Below, in pieces: positions 1 through 9,128 of a stretch of 64,000 nt of DNA; position 1 is the stretch's first letter; each line of letters starts with the position of its first letter. The notes under the pieces were generated by a model. It saw only the letters and a list, made by a program, of their open reading frames with translations, made no database searches and was not told the origin of the DNA. Both the position numbers and the translations under genes were made by a program. The stretch is from Halomonas sp. YLGW01 (lineage in GTDB: Bacteria > Pseudomonadota > Gammaproteobacteria > Pseudomonadales > Halomonadaceae): contig NZ_CP062005.1 in NCBI RefSeq assembly GCF_014840935.1, positions 3,389,068-3,453,067 of the forward strand, read 5' to 3'.

Positions 1-1975
1 GCGAGATCTGGCCGCGCAGCCGCACCTCTTCGAGATACTCCGCCGGGATCTCGCGCAGGAAGCGCGAGGGCCGCTGGAAGGTCTCCTTGCCATGCAGGCG
101 ACGCAGCTCGGCGTGAGTCAGGTAGAGCTTGGTCATCGCCCGCGTCAGGCCCACGTAGCAAAGCCGGCGCTCCTCCTCGAGGCGACCGGGTTCCTCCATC
201 GACATCTTGTGCGGAAACAGACCCTCCTCGACGCCGGCGATGAACACCACCGGGAACTCGAGGCCCTTGGCCGAATGCAGGGTCATCAGCTGCACGCAGT
301 CCTCGAAGTCGTCGGCCTCGTGATCGCCGGCATTGAGCGCCGCCTCGGCCAGGAAGGGTTCCATGGCGGCGGCGCCCTCGCCGATCGCCTGGTCGTTCAG
401 GGCATCGCCCTGGGTGAAGGCTCGGGCGGCGTTGACCAGCTCGTCGAGGTTCTCGACCCGGGCCTGGCCCTTCTCGCCTTTCTCACTGCGGTGATGCTCC
501 ACGAGCCCGGATTGCTGAGTGACGTGGGTGATGATCTCGTGCAGCGCCATGCCGGCGGTGTCGTTGTCGAAGCGCTCGATCAGCTCCGCGAAGGCCCGTA
601 CCGCATTGCCGGCACGGCCCTTGAGGGTGGCATCGGCGAGGCAGTCGTGCAGGGCCTGCCACAGCGAGACGTCGGTGACTCGCGCCCGCTCACGCAGGAT
701 CTCCACGGTGCGAGTGCCGATGCCCCGAGCCGGCACGTTGATCACCCGCTCGAGCGACGCGTCGTCCTCCCGGTTCAAGAGCAGGCGCAGGTAGGCCAGG
801 GCATTCTTGATCTCCAGGCGCTCGTAGAAGCGCTGACCGCCGTAGATGCGATACGGCATGCCCTGGCGGATCAGGGTCTCCTCGAGCACCCGGGACTGGG
901 CGTTGGAGCGATAGAGGATGGCGATCTCGCGCCGCGCGGTGCCCTGCTTCACCTGAGAGGCAATGGTGTCGACGATGTAGCGCGCCTCGTCCAGGTCGTT
1001 GAAGCCCGCGTACAGCGAGATCGGCTCGCCGCGCTCGCCGTCGGTCCACAGCTCCTTGCCCATGCGCCCGGTGTTCTGGCTGATCAGGGCGTTGGCGGCC
1101 TCGAGGATGGCGCTGGTCGAACGGTAGTTCTGCTCCAGGCGCACCGTCCTGGTGGCCGTGAACTCGTCCTCGAAGCGGCGGATGTTCTCGACCCGGGCGC
1201 CGCGCCAGCCATAGATCGACTGATCGTCGTCGCCGACCACCGTGATCCCGGCCTGCTCGCCGGTGAGCAGCTTCAGCCAGGCGTACTGCAGGGTGTTGGT
1301 GTCCTGGAACTCGTCGACCAGCACATGGGCGAAGCGCTCCCGATAGTGGGCCAGCAGCGCCGGATTGTCGCGCAGGAGCTCGAGGCTTCTCAGCAGCAGC
1401 TCGCCGAAGTCGACCAGGCCACCGCGCTCGCAGGTCAGCTGATAGCGCTCGTAGAGCTCGACCATCTGGCCCAGGTAGGCATCGCCCTGAGTCTTTACCT
1501 GGTGGGGGCGCAGGCCCTCCTCCTTGCAGCCGGAGATGAAGTACTGCACCTGACGCGGCGGGAAGCGCTCGTCGTCGATGTGGTGGTCCTTGAGCAGGCG
1601 CTTGACCAGGCGCAGCTGGTCGTCGCTGTCGAGGATCTGGAAGTGCTGGGGCAGGCGGGCATCCTGCCAGTGGGTACGCAGCAGGCGATGGGCGATGGAG
1701 TGGAAGGTGCCCACCCAGACATTGCGCAGCGACTGGCCGAGCAGCGCCTCGAGGCGGGTGCGCATCTCCCGGGCCGCCTTGTTGGTGAAGGTCACGGCGA
1801 GGATGGCATAGGGTGACAGACCCTCGGTGCGCATCAGCCAGGCGATGCGATGCACCAGCACCCGGGTCTTGCCGGAGCCGGCGCCCGCCAGCACCAGCAT
1901 ATTGCCCTGGGGGGCGCTGACGGCCTCACGCTGGGCCGCGTTGAGGTGATCGAGAATCGCCGTGACGTCATCCAT
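1..1975 (-). CDS. uvrD: DNA helicase II UvrD (3' end beyond window)
   Basis: Superfamily 1A 3'-5' helicase acting in nucleotide excision and mismatch repair. About 658 residues are in the window, starting MDDVTAILDHLNAAQREAV; the C-terminus continues past base 1. In order I read Walker A AGAGSGKT (about residues 30-37), the Walker B region VDEFQDTN, motif III GDDDQSIYGWRGA, motif IV LEQNYRS, motif V TLHSAKGLEF and motif VI RRLCYVGLTRA. The start at 1975 matches the UvrD N-terminus. Rep and PcrA share these motifs, but the N-terminus and the order of motifs fit UvrD best. Transcribed leftward, downstream of hexR. Confidence 0.95.
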   Translation of the reverse strand, partial: MDDVTAILDHLNAAQREAVSAPQGNMLVLAGAGSGKTRVLVHRIAWLMRTEGLSPYAILAVTFTNKAAREMRTRLEALLGQSLRNVWVGTFHSIAHRLLRTHWQDARLPQHFQILDSDDQLRLVKRLLKDHHIDDERFPPRQVQYFISGCKEEGLRPHQVKTQGDAYLGQMVELYERYQLTCERGGLVDFGELLLRSLELLRDNPALLAHYRERFAHVLVDEFQDTNTLQYAWLKLLTGEQAGITVVGDDDQSIYGWRGARVENIRRFEDEFTATRTVRLEQNYRSTSAILEAANALISQNTGRMGKELWTDGERGEPISLYAGFNDLDEARYIVDTIASQVKQGTARREIAILYRSNAQSRVLEETLIRQGMPYRIYGGQRFYERLEIKNALAYLRLLLNREDDASLERVINVPARGIGTRTVEILRERARVTDVSLWQALHDCLADATLKGRAGNAVRAFAELIERFDNDTAGMALHEIITHVTQQSGLVEHHRSEKGEKGQARVENLDELVNAARAFTQGDALNDQAIGEGAAAMEPFLAEAALNAGDHEADDFEDCVQLMTLHSAKGLEFPVVFIAGVEEGLFPHKMSMEEPGRLEEERRLCYVGLTRAMTKLYLTHAELRRLHGKETFQRPSRFLREIPAEYLEEVRLRGQIS

Positions 1976-2096
1976 AGCGGGGCACTTCGGGGTCGAAAAA
2001 TGGACGCCTAGCGTAGCATATCCGGCCCTCGGGGCGGGCCGTCTGCCGGCTTCCGCGGGTGGGCCTCCGCCTGGCCGGCAGGCGGCGCCTCACAGG

Positions 2097-2984
2097 CTAG
2101 AGCGATGGGTCGTCTTCGCCTTCGGACTCGGCGTCTTCCTCGGGGTAACGCAGCGGGTTGAGGCTCTTCTTGACCGCCTTGAGCTGCTCGGCGAGCTTGG
2201 GGCCGCGGGTCTTGGCGACACCGACCGCCAGCACGTCGATCAGCACCAGATGGGCGATCCGCGAGCTCATCGGCGTATAGATCTCGGTGTCTTCATGCAC
2301 GTCGATGTAGAGCGGCAGGCTGACCTCGTCGGCGAGGGGCGAGTGGCTGGGACAGAGGCCGATCACCGTGGCGCCGACCTCGCGGGCTCGCCGCACGCTA
2401 TCCACCAGCGCCCGGGTACGCCCGGTCTGGGAGATCGCCACCACCACATCGCCCTTCTTGAGGGTCGCCGCGGACATGTTCTGCATGTGCGGGTCGGTGT
2501 AGGCGGCGGTGGAGATCTGCAGGCGGAAGAACTTGTGCTGGGCATCGGCGGCCACCGCACCGGAGGCACCGAAGCCGTAGAACTCGACCCGGTTGGCCAT
2601 GGCCAGCGCATTGATCGCCTGGTTCAGCGCCTCGTTGTCCAGCCGGTCGCGTACCGACAGCAGGGTGCCGACGGTGGAATCGAAGATGCTGTGGGAAAAC
2701 TCGGCAACGGTATCGCTGTCGTTCATCGAGAACTGGGCGAACTGACTGCCCGAGGCCAGCATCTGTGCCAGCTTGAGCTTGAAATCCTGGAAGCCGTTGC
2801 AGCCCAGCGCCCGGCAGAAGCGCACCACCGTGGGCTCGCTGACCTTGGCCTCGGTGGCCAGATCGACGATGCGCATGTGGATGACTTCATCCGGATTGCG
2901 CAGCACGAAGCGCGCCACCTTCTGTTCGGAGCGGCGAAAGTGCTCCATGCGATTTCTCAATTCATCGAACAGGGCACGGCTCAC
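2097..2984 (-). CDS. hexR: RpiR/MurR-family transcriptional regulator, HexR-like
   Basis: Helix-turn-helix plus SIS (sugar isomerase) domain regulator of about 295 residues. The N-terminal HTH carries EAKVSEPTVVRFCRALG; the SIS domain follows with VEFYGFGASGAVAADAQHKFFR and VVVAISQTGRTRALVDS. The latter closely resembles HexR, which senses 2-keto-3-deoxy-6-phosphogluconate and controls Entner-Doudoroff and central carbon genes. I chose GTG at 2984 because AAGGAG lies 7 bases upstream and the protein then begins at the family's usual N-terminus; a longer frame to 3074 adds an unrelated leader. No edd, zwf or glk genes are nearby, so the HexR assignment rests on sequence alone. The acidic tail EEDAESEGEDD is lineage-specific. 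Confidence 0.85.
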   Translation of the reverse strand: MSRALFDELRNRMEHFRRSEQKVARFVLRNPDEVIHMRIVDLATEAKVSEPTVVRFCRALGCNGFQDFKLKLAQMLASGSQFAQFSMNDSDTVAEFSHSIFDSTVGTLLSVRDRLDNEALNQAINALAMANRVEFYGFGASGAVAADAQHKFFRLQISTAAYTDPHMQNMSAATLKKGDVVVAISQTGRTRALVDSVRRAREVGATVIGLCPSHSPLADEVSLPLYIDVHEDTEIYTPMSSRIAHLVLIDVLAVGVAKTRGPKLAEQLKAVKKSLNPLRYPEEDAESEGEDDPSL

Positions 2985-3249
2985 GGGCAGGCTCCTTGGC
3001 AGGGGATGTGGATAAGGGGCGGCGCAAACCGGGGTGTGGATAATTAGAGCATGCTGGCCCGCACACCGGGTCATGGCTGGTCACAGTATGCCCCAGCCGG
3101 GGGGGACGATGTCACGTTCCCGCTCCGCGTTGCTTGAGCGTTGAACGTCATCATCCTGTCAAGTGGGTTATAGTAAACAAGGAGGTGCCGGTCGTTAGGC
3201 AGCACTCAAGGGCGGCCGGCGCAGTCATCGCCCGTCAGGAGAGTCGATC

Positions 3250-3462
3250 ATGCGCAATGTCGAACAGGTGTCCTCCGTCAAAAGCGAACTCCTCGATATT
3301 TTCATGAGCATGGAAGTGGTCGAGCATCAGCAGCGCCGCAAGTCCGCTGCACTACGCAACCTGCGTGCCCGTCGCGGCATCGAGTTGCACAACGAATTCA
3401 AGCGGCTGGAGCAGGATCTCGCCGACCTGGATGCCGACCTCGACGATGATCTGATTCAGTAG
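3250..3462 (+). CDS. small acidic helical protein of unknown function
   Basis: Seventy residues, no signal peptide or membrane segment. The middle is basic (RRKSAALRNLRARRGIE) and the C-terminus strongly acidic ([15 protein letters not shown]), so it is probably helical and bipolar. A Shine-Dalgarno AGGAGA sits 8 bases before the ATG, and the gene has its own upstream region of about 265 bases, which supports a real gene. The RRGIE..rLeqDL pattern vaguely recalls the PA3496-type small proteins of Pseudomonas; I would not name it on that basis. Confidence 0.6.
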   Translation: MRNVEQVSSVKSELLDIFMSMEVVEHQQRRKSAALRNLRARRGIELHNEFKRLEQDLADLDADLDDDLIQ

Positions 3463-3491
3463 ACTCACTCCGCCACGTTCCCCCAAACGCC

Positions 3492-3518
3492 GCGAGCCCC
3501 GGCAGGACCGGGGCTCGC
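3492..3518. terminator. perfect hairpin, possible bidirectional terminator
   Basis: An 11-bp perfect stem (GCGAGCCCCGG) with a 5-base loop lies between two convergent genes, the small protein and the NSS transporter. It has no strong T-run on either side, so it may be a Rho-assisted or processing hairpin. Confidence 0.5.
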
Positions 3519-3560
3519 AGGGCAATGCCAGGATCTGGCAGGGCTTGGTAAAGTCTGGCA

Positions 3561-3583
3561 GGACCGGCATCCGATGCCGGTCC
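3561..3583. terminator. second perfect hairpin in the convergent gap
   Basis: Stem GGACCGGCAT with a 3-base loop, just beyond the stop of the NSS transporter. No T-run. Together with the hairpin at 3492-3518 it probably insulates the two convergent genes. Confidence 0.4.
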
Positions 3584-3611
3584 AGGGTGGCGTCACCCTC
3601 AGAAGTCACTC

Positions 3612-4952
3612 TCAAAGACTGGTGACAAACACCGCCAGCACGCCGATCGGCGCGACATAGCGCGTGATCAGGTTCCACAGGCTGAAGTCGTAGATATCCA
3701 TCCCCAGCTCCTTGCGCACGCCTTCCTTGTCCAAGCCCCAGGCCACGAACAGGATGACGCCCAGGCCGGTCAGCGGCAGCAGGAACTTGCTGGTCAGCTT
3801 GTCGAGCAGGTCGAAGATGTTCAGGCCGAAGAACAGCACCTCGCTCCAGACGTTGAACGACAGCAGCGCGGCGATGCCCAGCGCCCAGGTCGCGATACCC
3901 GCCACCAGGGTCGCGCCGACCCGCGACAGCGGCGTGCGCTCCTCGACAAACTCCACCACCGGCTCCAGCAGCGAGATCGCCGACGTCAGGGCGGCGAAGG
4001 TCAGCAGCAGGAAGAACATCAGCCCCAGCAGCATCCCGCCGGTCATGTTGCCGAAGGCGAGCGGCAGGGTGACGAAGATCAGCCCCGGCCCGGAGTTCAG
4101 GTCCAGGTTGTTGGCGAAGACGATCGGGAAGATCGCCAGGCCAGCGCCCAGGGCGATGACGGTGTCCATGATCACCACGGTGCGGGCGGTCTTGAGCAGG
4201 TTGACCTCCTCACCCAGATACGAGCCATAGGCCATCATGATGCCCATGCCCAGCGACAGGGTGAAGAAGGCATGGCCCAGCGCCGCCAGCACCACTTCCC
4301 CGGAGAGCTTGCTCCAGTCGGGGTTGAACAGATAGCTGACTGCCTGGCCGAAGTAACCGGTGGTCATGCCATAGCCCACCAGCACCACCAGCAGCACGCC
4401 GAGCGCCGGCATCAGGGTGCGTACCGCGCCCTCGAGCCCCTTGGTCACGCCACGGGCGACGATGCCGATGACCAGCAGCATGAAGACGGAGTGCCACAGC
4501 AGCAATTGCCCCGGGCTCGCCAGCATGCCGGTGAAGAGTCCACCGACGGCGTCGGCGTCCTGGCCGGTGAAGGCACCGGTGACCGAGCTCAGGGTATAGG
4601 ACAGCGACCAGCCGCCGATCACGCTATAGAAGGACAGGATCAGGAAGGCGCCCAGCACACCGCTGATCCCCACCATCACCCAGCCCTTGCTGCGTCCCGC
4701 GTTCTTGGCCAGCTCAGCCATCGAGTTGATCGGGTTCTCCTGGCCACGCCGCCCGATCAGCCATTCGGCGACCAGAATGGGTAGCCCGATCAGGGCGATG
4801 CACAGCAGGTACACCAGCACGAAGGCGGCGCCGCCGCTTTCGCCCACCATGTAGGGAAATTTCCAGATATTGCCAAGGCCGACCGCGGACCCGGTGGCCG
4901 CGAGGATAAAGGTCAGCTTGGATGACCAATGTGCGTGGGATAGTTTGGACAT
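3612..4952 (-). CDS. NSS-family sodium-dependent transporter
   Basis: Neurotransmitter:sodium symporter family, 446 residues, about 11 membrane segments, as in bacterial MhsT/TnaT-type amino-acid transporters. The first helix carries the family signature: ATGSAVGLGNIWKFPYM (about residues 19-35), where unwound TM1 residues bind Na+ and substrate. The ATG at 4952 has AAGGTG six bases upstream. Substrate cannot be read from sequence; hydrophobic or aromatic amino acids are usual for short bacterial members. In a halophile it could also serve osmolyte or amino-acid scavenging, which is a guess. No obvious operon partner. Confidence 0.92.
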   Translation of the reverse strand: MSKLSHAHWSSKLTFILAATGSAVGLGNIWKFPYMVGESGGAAFVLVYLLCIALIGLPILVAEWLIGRRGQENPINSMAELAKNAGRSKGWVMVGISGVLGAFLILSFYSVIGGWSLSYTLSSVTGAFTGQDADAVGGLFTGMLASPGQLLLWHSVFMLLVIGIVARGVTKGLEGAVRTLMPALGVLLVVLVGYGMTTGYFGQAVSYLFNPDWSKLSGEVVLAALGHAFFTLSLGMGIMMAYGSYLGEEVNLLKTARTVVIMDTVIALGAGLAIFPIVFANNLDLNSGPGLIFVTLPLAFGNMTGGMLLGLMFFLLLTFAALTSAISLLEPVVEFVEERTPLSRVGATLVAGIATWALGIAALLSFNVWSEVLFFGLNIFDLLDKLTSKFLLPLTGLGVILFVAWGLDKEGVRKELGMDIYDFSLWNLITRYVAPIGVLAVFVTSL

Positions 4953-5305
4953 GATTCACCTTGAGGTTGCGTGTCATCATCGATCGGTCGGATGCGATGA
5001 CGGCTTGTGCTTGTTATTGCCACGTCCGCGGCATCATGGATCACACGATGCCAATCAAGGGCATGACAGGATCCGGGCAGGATCGCCGCCGCTAGCCGCC
5101 GCGCCTCGTTCCCTGGTCGGGGCACGAGACGCGGCTCACATGCCGTGATATTGCGAAGATCCGTGCGGGTTTCACACAAAACCCCACAATATCGAATGGT
5201 GAACGGCATGCGGGCCATAAAACTATCCGATCATGATCGTGATAGCCAGAACGGATTGCCCCTTAAGGAGACCCTTAAGGGAGGACAGGGCCTCGCCGGA
5301 AGGCA
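4953..5305. promoter_or_regulatory. intergenic region upstream of the NSS transporter
   Basis: No convincing gene. It holds a spaced inverted repeat GATATTG...CAATATC (about 5148-5195) enclosing a small hairpin GGGTTT/AAACCC, a palindromic TGATCATGATCGTGA stretch near 5229, and two copies of the self-complementary 8-mer CCTTAAGG four bases apart (about 5261-5280). These are candidate operator or terminator elements for the leftward transporter and the end of the DUF72 gene. I saw no glycine-riboswitch consensus. Confidence 0.4.
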
Positions 5306-6196
5306 CTAGAAGAGACGCGTCTGACGCTCGCCGGGAAAGGCCGCCAGAGAAGGGAGAGCCAGCCGGTCGGCGAGGCGCGCGTGGCAGGCCCTCGCCAGGG
5401 CGGGCGCCTGGCGATTATCGGGCGTATGCACAAAGAGAAAAGGGGTTTTCCCCTGTTTTATCCACAGGCAGAGCCGCTCGACCCAGGGCGTAAAGCGGGC
5501 CTGATTGATGGCGTCATCGAAGTGGCCGATGAAGCGCACCACCGGTCGCTGTGCCGTGGAGATCACGTGTAACGGGCGTTTGGGCTTTTCGCCCTGAGCC
5601 TTGGCCAACCGCGAGTCCTCTCTTGGCGGCGTAGCAAACAGGGCGCGCACGTCAAGCATCACCCGATCTATCCCGTGAGTTATCAACAATCGGTTCAAGG
5701 CCGCTTCGGCGCTCCCCTTGTGGAAAAACTCGGGGTGGCGGACCTCGACACTGGCCGGAATCCCGGCAGGCCAGCGCGCCAGCAATGCCTCGAGTCTCGG
5801 CAGCTCGTCCACGCCGAAATCCCGGGGCAGCTGAATCATCACCGGCCCGAGGCGATCATGCAGTGGCGTCAGAGCGGCGAGGAAGTCCTCGACCTCGGCC
5901 TCGACGCCAGCCAGGCGCCGCTCATGGGTCAGCCCACCTGGCAGCTTGAAGCAGAAGCGGAAGCCCGGCGGGGCCTGGCGCGCCCAAGCGGCCACGGTAT
6001 CGGGACGCGGGGTGCCGCTATAGAAGGTGGTGTTGCCCTCCACCGTGGAGAACACCCGAGCATAATCCGGCAGGCGTTCGCCCTGGCCGCCATGCGGCGG
6101 ATAGAGGCCACCTCGCCAGTCCTCGTTGGCCCACATGGCGAGCCCCAGGTGAAGGTCTTCCGCGCGGGCGGTGGGTGGGAGGCAGGAATCGGTCAC
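5306..6196 (-). CDS. DUF72 family protein (YecE-like)
   Basis: A 296-residue TIM-barrel protein of the DUF72/YecE family. Diagnostic stretches are FSTVEGNTTFYSGTP near residue 50, FRFCFKLPGGLTHERRL, the ASVEVRHPEFF segment near residue 150, and VRFIGH and PFLFVHTPDN toward the C-terminus. Biochemical function is unknown for the family; an ancient metal-dependent barrel is proposed. Soluble, no signal peptide. It lies 93 bases downstream of the LysR gene on the same strand and may be co-transcribed with it. Confidence 0.88.
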   Translation of the reverse strand: MTDSCLPPTARAEDLHLGLAMWANEDWRGGLYPPHGGQGERLPDYARVFSTVEGNTTFYSGTPRPDTVAAWARQAPPGFRFCFKLPGGLTHERRLAGVEAEVEDFLAALTPLHDRLGPVMIQLPRDFGVDELPRLEALLARWPAGIPASVEVRHPEFFHKGSAEAALNRLLITHGIDRVMLDVRALFATPPREDSRLAKAQGEKPKRPLHVISTAQRPVVRFIGHFDDAINQARFTPWVERLCLWIKQGKTPFLFVHTPDNRQAPALARACHARLADRLALPSLAAFPGERQTRLF

Positions 6197-6289
6197 CGGT
6201 CCAGATCTCTCGTCGATGCCAAGCTGAATGAAGGGAGCGGATTATCCCTGTCTCCCCAGCCAGTGACCAGTGCAGAACAGCGCGGACGC

Positions 6290-7183
6290 TCAGGCGCTCC
6301 CGGCACAGGCCAGGACATGCGACACGAAGTGACGCACCTTGGCGAGTTCCCCCAAGGGTTCGGGATAGACCAGGTAATAGGCGTCGGGCCCCTGTAGCAC
6401 ATGAGGCCACGCACAGCCTAGCCGCCCTGCGGCGAGTTCATCCTCGACGAGAAAACGCGGCATCAGCGCCAGGCCACCCCCTGCGATCACGGTTCGCAGC
6501 AACATCTGGAAGGTCTCGAAGCGCGTGCCGTGATAGCTGCGATGGGTGGTGATGCCCTGCTCGGCAAACCAGCGGTGCCAGGCGTCAGGGCGGGTGGAGA
6601 GATGCAACAGGCGAGCCTCGATCAGGTCCGTGGCCGAGGCCAGCCGCAGCCGATCGAGATAGTCAGGTGCCCCGACGGCGACCACCTCCTCGTCAAACAG
6701 CTTGTGACACTCCAGATTGGGCCAGCGGCCATGGCCGTGAAAGAAGGCCACATCGATGTCTTCCTGCTCGAGATCGAAGGCCTGCACCCGGTCGGTGACA
6801 TTCAGGCTGATGCTCGGATACGCCTCGAAGAAGGCCGGCAGGTGAGCGGTCAGCCAGGCGGTGCCGAAGGTCGGCAGGGTCGCCACCCGCAACACCTCGC
6901 TATGCCCGCTGTAGGTCATGATGGTGTTCGCCGACATCTCGATCTGCGCCAGTATCTTGCGTACCTCGGTGAGGTACAGAGAGCCCTCGGGCGTCAGCAC
7001 CAGCGTGCGCCGCACGCGGCGGAACAACTTGTGCTGAAGATAGTGTTCCAGCTGCGCGACCTGCTTGCTGATCGCACTCTGAGTCAGGCTCAGTTCCTCG
7101 GCCGCCCGGGTGAAGCTCATGTGGCGGGCCGCCGCCTCGAAGCATTGCATGGTGGTGGTCGAGGGCAGATGGCGGGCCGTCAT
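6290..7183 (-). CDS. LysR-family regulator (GcvA-like), divergent from hglS
   Basis: LTTR of 297 residues: winged HTH at residues about 8-65 (CFEAAARHMSFTRAAEELSLTQSAISKQVAQLE), then a periplasmic-binding-protein-like effector domain. The N-terminal LPSTTTMQCFEAAARH form is typical of GcvA-type members. I prefer the ATG at 7183, which has AGGAA about 9 bases upstream, over the TTG at 7222. It is transcribed divergently from hglS, the classic arrangement for an LTTR controlling its neighbour, so it probably regulates hglS in response to a lysine-catabolic intermediate such as 2-oxoadipate (inference). Confidence 0.88.
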   Translation of the reverse strand: MTARHLPSTTTMQCFEAAARHMSFTRAAEELSLTQSAISKQVAQLEHYLQHKLFRRVRRTLVLTPEGSLYLTEVRKILAQIEMSANTIMTYSGHSEVLRVATLPTFGTAWLTAHLPAFFEAYPSISLNVTDRVQAFDLEQEDIDVAFFHGHGRWPNLECHKLFDEEVVAVGAPDYLDRLRLASATDLIEARLLHLSTRPDAWHRWFAEQGITTHRSYHGTRFETFQMLLRTVIAGGGLALMPRFLVEDELAAGRLGCAWPHVLQGPDAYYLVYPEPLGELAKVRHFVSHVLACAGSA

Positions 7184-7558
7184 GGCGATGCGGTTCCTGA
7201 ACAAAAGGCTCATTCTAGCCAATCATGGGACCTGGTGCCTGATGTCTAGTGCCTGATATCTGGTGCTGGCAAGTCATTCATTACAGGCATGACAGGCTCC
7301 CTGCTCCGCCCAAGCGATCCCATGAAAACCGCCTGACATCGCCCCTGATGACGCTCACGGTGCCGCCATGGCATGACTCGATGGAATGAATAGCGCGCTT
7401 TTTTTCGTTTGCCGTTTCGCCGGGTGACTGCTTTGATCAGGTCATTCCTTGATCACGCTCAGCCGCCAGCGACGCGAGCGATTTTCCACGTCCGTGCGCT
7501 CCTGACGCAGAGCCAGGAGCGATGCGGCTGGCCCCAAGACACTCAGGAGGCATGCCCC
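7184..7558. promoter_or_regulatory. divergent promoter region between the LysR gene and hglS
   Basis: No gene. It should hold both promoters and the LTTR operator. Near the LysR side are three tandem copies of a 14-bp unit (7233-7274). The hglS Shine-Dalgarno AGGAGG lies at about 7546-7551. I could not single out one T-N11-A LTTR box. Confidence 0.55.
7233..7274. repeat. three tandem 14-bp repeats in the divergent promoter
   Basis: Units TGGTGCCTGATGTC (7233-7246), TAGTGCCTGATATC (7247-7260) and a weaker third copy starting TGGTGCTGG (7261-7274) abut one another. The 14-bp period and the position just upstream of the LysR start suggest a regulator array or replication slippage. Confidence 0.6.
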
Positions 7559-8932
7559 ATGAATACGCCAGCTCTCGTTTCATCCGATGAGATTCGCGAT
7601 CGCTTCTCGACGGCCATGTCGGCCATGTACCAGGCCGAGGTGCCCCAGTACGAGACCCTGCTCGAGCTGGTGGCGCAGGTGAATCGCGAGACTCTCGAGC
7701 GCAACACGGTGCTCGCTGAGCGACTTGCGGCCCATGACGGGCTTGATCGCCTCGGCGTCGAGCGCCACGGCGCCATTCGGGTCGGCACCCCGGCGGAGCT
7801 TGCCATGCTGCGCCGGCTGTTCGCGGTGATGGGCATGCACCCGGTCGGATACTACGATCTCTCCCAGGCCGGAGTGCCGGTGCATTCCACCGCCTTTCGC
7901 CCCGTCGATGAAGCGGCGCTTTCCCGCAACCCCTTCCGGGTCTTCACCTCGCTGCTGCGCCTGGAACTGATCGAGAGCCCGGCACTTCGTGAGCGTGCCG
8001 CGGCGATACTCGCCGAGCGCGACATCTTCACCGCCAACGCTCGGGAGCTGATCGCGCTCAGCGAATCCCAGGGCGGTCTCAGCGACGCCCAGGCGGACCG
8101 CTTCGTCACCGAGGCGCTGGAGACCTTCCGCTGGCACCGAGACGCCACCGTGGATCTCCCCACCTACGAGGCGCTGCACGCCGAGCACCGGCTGATCGCC
8201 GACGTGGTCTGCTTCCGCGGCCCGCACATAAATCACCTGACCCCGCGCACCCTGGACATCGACGAGGTCCAGAAACGCATGTCGGCGGCCGGCATGACCC
8301 CCAAGGAGGTCATCGAGGGGCCGCCCCGTCGCGACTGCCCAATCCTGCTGCGCCAGACCAGCTTCAAGGCGCTGGAGGAGCCGACACGCTTTCAGGGCGA
8401 GCGCCAGGGCACCCACACGGCCCGCTTCGGCGAGATCGAGCAGCGGGGTGTGGCACTGACCGGCAAGGGGCGAGCACTCTATGATCGCCTGCTCGATGCC
8501 TCACGGGACAATACTCAGGGACTCTCCCACGAGGCGCACCAGCAAGCACTGGCCAAGGCCTTCGCCGATTTCCCCGATGACGAGGCCGAGCTGCGCCGCC
8601 GGGGCCTGGCTTTCTTCGAGTACCGGCTCACCGACGCCGGACGTGCGGCCGATGCCGGCATGGAGACGGACCTGGAGGCGCTGATCGAACAGGGGCTGGT
8701 CGAGGCGCGGCCGATCACCTATGAGGACTTCCTGCCGGTCAGCGCGGCGGGCATCTTTCAGTCTAACCTCGGTGGGACACAGAACGACGCCTATGCCGGC
8801 CATGCCAACCGCGAGGCCTTCGAGTCGGCGCTGGGGGCCGCCGTTACCGATGAACTCGCGCTCTACGCCGAGCGCGAGGCCGCCTCGAAGGCCAGGGTCT
8901 TCAAGACCCTGGCCCGCACCAACACAGACTGA
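7559..8932 (+). CDS. hglS: 2-oxoadipate dioxygenase/decarboxylase (DUF1338, VOC-like)
   Basis: DUF1338/HglS/YdcJ family, 457 residues from ATG 7559, with AGGAGG eight bases upstream; longer frames to 7409 lack such a site. Family members use Fe(II) to convert 2-oxoadipate to D-2-hydroxyglutarate in D-lysine and pipecolate catabolism. Recognisable are MGMHPVGYYDLS and VHSTAFRPVD, then the RNPFRVFTSLLRLELI segment, HRLIADVVCFRGPHINHLTPRTLDID with candidate metal-ligand histidines, and RRDCPILLRQTSFKALEE. A perfect 11-bp hairpin is encoded in the last codons (about 8889-8913). Control by the divergent LysR protein is likely. Confidence 0.88.
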   Translation: MNTPALVSSDEIRDRFSTAMSAMYQAEVPQYETLLELVAQVNRETLERNTVLAERLAAHDGLDRLGVERHGAIRVGTPAELAMLRRLFAVMGMHPVGYYDLSQAGVPVHSTAFRPVDEAALSRNPFRVFTSLLRLELIESPALRERAAAILAERDIFTANARELIALSESQGGLSDAQADRFVTEALETFRWHRDATVDLPTYEALHAEHRLIADVVCFRGPHINHLTPRTLDIDEVQKRMSAAGMTPKEVIEGPPRRDCPILLRQTSFKALEEPTRFQGERQGTHTARFGEIEQRGVALTGKGRALYDRLLDASRDNTQGLSHEAHQQALAKAFADFPDDEAELRRRGLAFFEYRLTDAGRAADAGMETDLEALIEQGLVEARPITYEDFLPVSAAGIFQSNLGGTQNDAYAGHANREAFESALGAAVTDELALYAEREAASKARVFKTLARTNTD

Positions 8933-9128
8933 GGAAGGGAGAGGGAAAGAGGAAGGTGGGATGGCACAGGAGGTTCACCCCACCGGGTGTGGGATGAGAA
9001 TAAAGTTTCATCCTTACCTGTTGGGTACCGGGATATAGAATCACCTGTGGACGTAACCACGAAGTCAACAGAAGGTAATTTCCATGACGCATCGAATCAT
9101 CAGAGAATAAACAGCTACACATCTAGAG

